A stretch of DNA of 64,000 bases from CAZWKQ01 sp964634005 (lineage in GTDB: Bacteria > Bacteroidota > Bacteroidia > Bacteroidales > JACABE01): NCBI GenBank assembly GCA_964634005.1, contig CAZWKQ010000004.1, forward strand, positions 135,464 to 199,463, read 5' to 3'. Below are positions 63,189 to 64,000 of this stretch, piece after piece (within the stretch, counting starts at the first letter, position 1; each line of letters opens with the position of its first letter). The position numbers and the translations under genes are program-made. The notes under the pieces were generated by a model. It did not search any database and had not been told where the DNA came from. It worked only from the letters and a program-made list of their open reading frames with translations.

Positions 63189-63273
63189 GCCCAGGTGGTG
63201 GAATTGGTAGACACGCAGGACTTAAAATCCTGTGACCATTGCGGTCGTGCGGGTTCAAGTCCCGCCCGGGGTA
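63189..63273 (+). tRNA. tRNA-Leu(UAA)
   Basis: An 85-base class II tRNA with a long variable arm (GACC/GGTC stem). The anticodon stem CAGGA/TCCTG holds the loop CTTAAAA, anticodon TAA at 63223-63225; T stem GCGGG/CCCGC. The acceptor stem is imperfect: GCCCAGG with CCGGGGT gives an A-G mismatch (63193/63268) and a terminal G-T pair. Discriminator A273 suits leucine; CCA is not encoded. Confidence 0.93.
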
Positions 63274-63291
63274 CAATTAAATGAGTAATAG

Positions 63292-63325
63292 AACCTGTAA
63301 ATCAATTGTTTACAGGTTTTTTTAT
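63292..63325 (+). terminator. Terminator after tRNA-Leu
   Basis: Perfect 10-bp stem AACCTGTAAA (63292-63301) / TTTACAGGTT (63309-63318) followed by a run of T residues. Confidence 0.85.
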
Positions 63326-63333
63326 TTTTCGGA

Positions 63334-63353
63334 GGGGAGGGTAGTGGGGAGGG
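63334..63353 (+). other. G-quadruplex-type motif
   Basis: Four G runs, GGGG-A-GGG-TAGT-GGGG-A-GGG, fit the canonical G3+N1-7 rule. It stands just past the tRNA-Leu terminator, in a G-rich patch (63331-63420) that contrasts with the AT-rich surroundings. No gene is seen in this patch. Confidence 0.6.
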
Positions 63354-63456
63354 TGAATGACATGCAACGGCTGTTCGCCTGTTTCCACCCTGTGGATATG
63401 AAACAGAACTAATGCGGGGCACATATAGAGATGTTATATGGTATGTTAAGAAAAAA

Positions 63457-63486
63457 TTGGTTTTTCCAAAATAGTATATACCTTTG
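63457..63486 (+). promoter_or_regulatory. Promoter of the toxin-antitoxin pair
   Basis: TTG at 63457-63459, 19-base spacer, TACCTTTG at 63479-63486; exact consensus, 22 bases before the antitoxin ATG. Confidence 0.75.
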
Positions 63487-63508
63487 TGATATCAAACAAG
63501 GGAACCCC

Positions 63509-63739
63509 ATGAAAACATTATCTTTAAAATTGGATGATTCAGTCTTCTCTGAAACGGAACATGTTATCAGCCATATCAAAAAATCAAGGAACAGGTATAT
63601 CAATGATGCCCTGGATTATTATAACAAGGTTCAAAAGAGAAAACTTTTAGCCTCAAAACTTGAAAAGGAATCGAAACTTGTAAAAGATGATTCAATAAAT
63701 GTTCTTCATGAATTTGAAATGATTGATTATGAAGGCTAA
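63509..63739 (+). CDS. Antitoxin, ribbon-helix-helix-like
   Basis: A 76-residue protein. The start was set at ATG 63509 (MKTLSLKLDDSVFSETEHVI), behind a consensus promoter. The N-terminus, TLSLKLDDSVFSETEHVISHIKKSRNRYINDAL, fits a ribbon-helix-helix DNA-binding domain, and the rest is a charged tail likely to bind the toxin. It overlaps the MazF-like gene by 11 bases, the normal arrangement for such pairs. Confidence 0.8.
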   Translation: MKTLSLKLDDSVFSETEHVISHIKKSRNRYINDALDYYNKVQKRKLLASKLEKESKLVKDDSINVLHEFEMIDYEG

Positions 63740-63893
63740 GCAGTTTGAAATTTGGATAGCCGATCTCAATCCGACAATTGGGACAGAACCAGGGAAAATC
63801 AGGCCAGTGATCATCATTCAAACTGACCTGCTAAACAAATACCACCCATCTTCAATTATTTGTCCAATAACAACTAATGTCATGACAATATAA
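63729..63893 (+). pseudogene. MazF/PemK-like toxin, truncated
   Basis: MazF-type endoribonuclease toxin N-terminus of 54 residues: KAKQFEIWIADLNPTIGTEPGKIRPVIIIQ, then SSIICPITTNV, as in MazF/PemK. Intact family members are about 105-115 residues; this one stops at a TAA at 63891 after VMTI. The C-terminal half, which has the remaining active-site residues, is missing, and I see it in no frame downstream. The break could be an insertion, a deletion or an assembly error. Confidence 0.7.
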
Positions 63894-64000
63894 TCATGAA
63901 ACATAATATTTTGACAATTTCTGATCAGCTTTATATTTTGTGAAACTCCAGAAAATTCTTCGCTGATCAAGATTGTTTTGATTGGCCCACACAGCAACCT
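63894..64000. other. Unassigned end of window beyond the toxin break
   Basis: 107 bases after the truncated toxin. On the minus strand one frame is open from the window edge to a stop near 63895 and reads AVWANQNNLDQRRIFWSFTK and on; I do not recognise it. It could be the edge of an inserted element. No terminal inverted repeat can be judged because the window ends. Confidence 0.25.

Noticed and set aside
63400..63508. Upstream in-frame start of the antitoxin at 63431
   Set aside because: It would place the start inside the consensus promoter and add 26 residues unlike the family.

Overview
The window is a stretch of an AT-rich genome from the phylum Bacteroidota. Four things point there: ribosomal genes in one uninterrupted str-S10-spc run with no tuf between fusA and rpsJ; promoters of the TTG-N19-TAnnTTTG type; two secreted proteins ending in type IX secretion (T9SS) sorting domains and one small protein ending in a PID-CTERM-like signal; and families typical of the phylum (Omp28-like lipoproteins, DUF1684, DUF4838). 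Shine-Dalgarno sequences are mostly absent, as is usual for the phylum. I cannot name a genus from the sequence alone.

Layout. Positions 1-12763 (minus strand) hold 24 complete translation genes, rpsL to rplO, plus the first 79 codons of secY, all read from a consensus promoter at 12820-12849. Positions 12930-20213 hold a HAD phosphatase and a nucleotide-sugar block (ugd, uxs, rfbD, a GxxExxY protein, a phosphohexomutase, manC) that would supply UDP-glucuronate, UDP-xylose, dTDP-rhamnose, hexose-1-phosphates and GDP-mannose for surface glycans. Positions 20291-33796 are mixed housekeeping and envelope genes: an SprT-like metalloprotein with a small lysine-rich lipoprotein missed by ORF-length cut-offs, two Omp28-like lipoproteins, a DUF4838/discoidin protein, an FtsB-like division protein, a histidine-ammonia-lyase homologue whose MIO triad reads Ala-Cys-Gly, a TorF-like porin followed by an ammonium transporter, and a thioredoxin-like protein.

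Positions 33846-51706 carry a 742-residue T9SS protein, dnaK, an AddA/RecB-like helicase-nuclease, a protein made of six copies of a PcrA/UvrD-Tudor-like module, a 2577-residue T9SS beta-helix adhesin and a tiny Gly/Pro-rich PID-CTERM protein. Positions 51770-63019 are housekeeping: SUI1 factor, lipid kinase and LtaS-like enzyme in one operon, class I fructose-bisphosphatase, CcmF, PanB, an RluA-type pseudouridine synthase and MutS. From 63070 on there are tRNA-Gly(GCC), tRNA-Leu(UAA), a G-rich patch with a G-quadruplex motif, and a toxin-antitoxin pair whose MazF-like toxin is cut short, which looks like the edge of an acquired segment.

The most unusual items are the six-Tudor-repeat protein directly behind the helicase-nuclease, the natural Cys-for-Ser MIO triad, a GxxExxY protein lacking its catalytic Glu and Lys, a 57-bp palindromic repeat present in two opposed copies, and a cluster of TTGTCA inverted repeats between dnaK and the helicase gene. 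No CRISPR array, rRNA, complete insertion sequence or recognisable riboswitch was seen.
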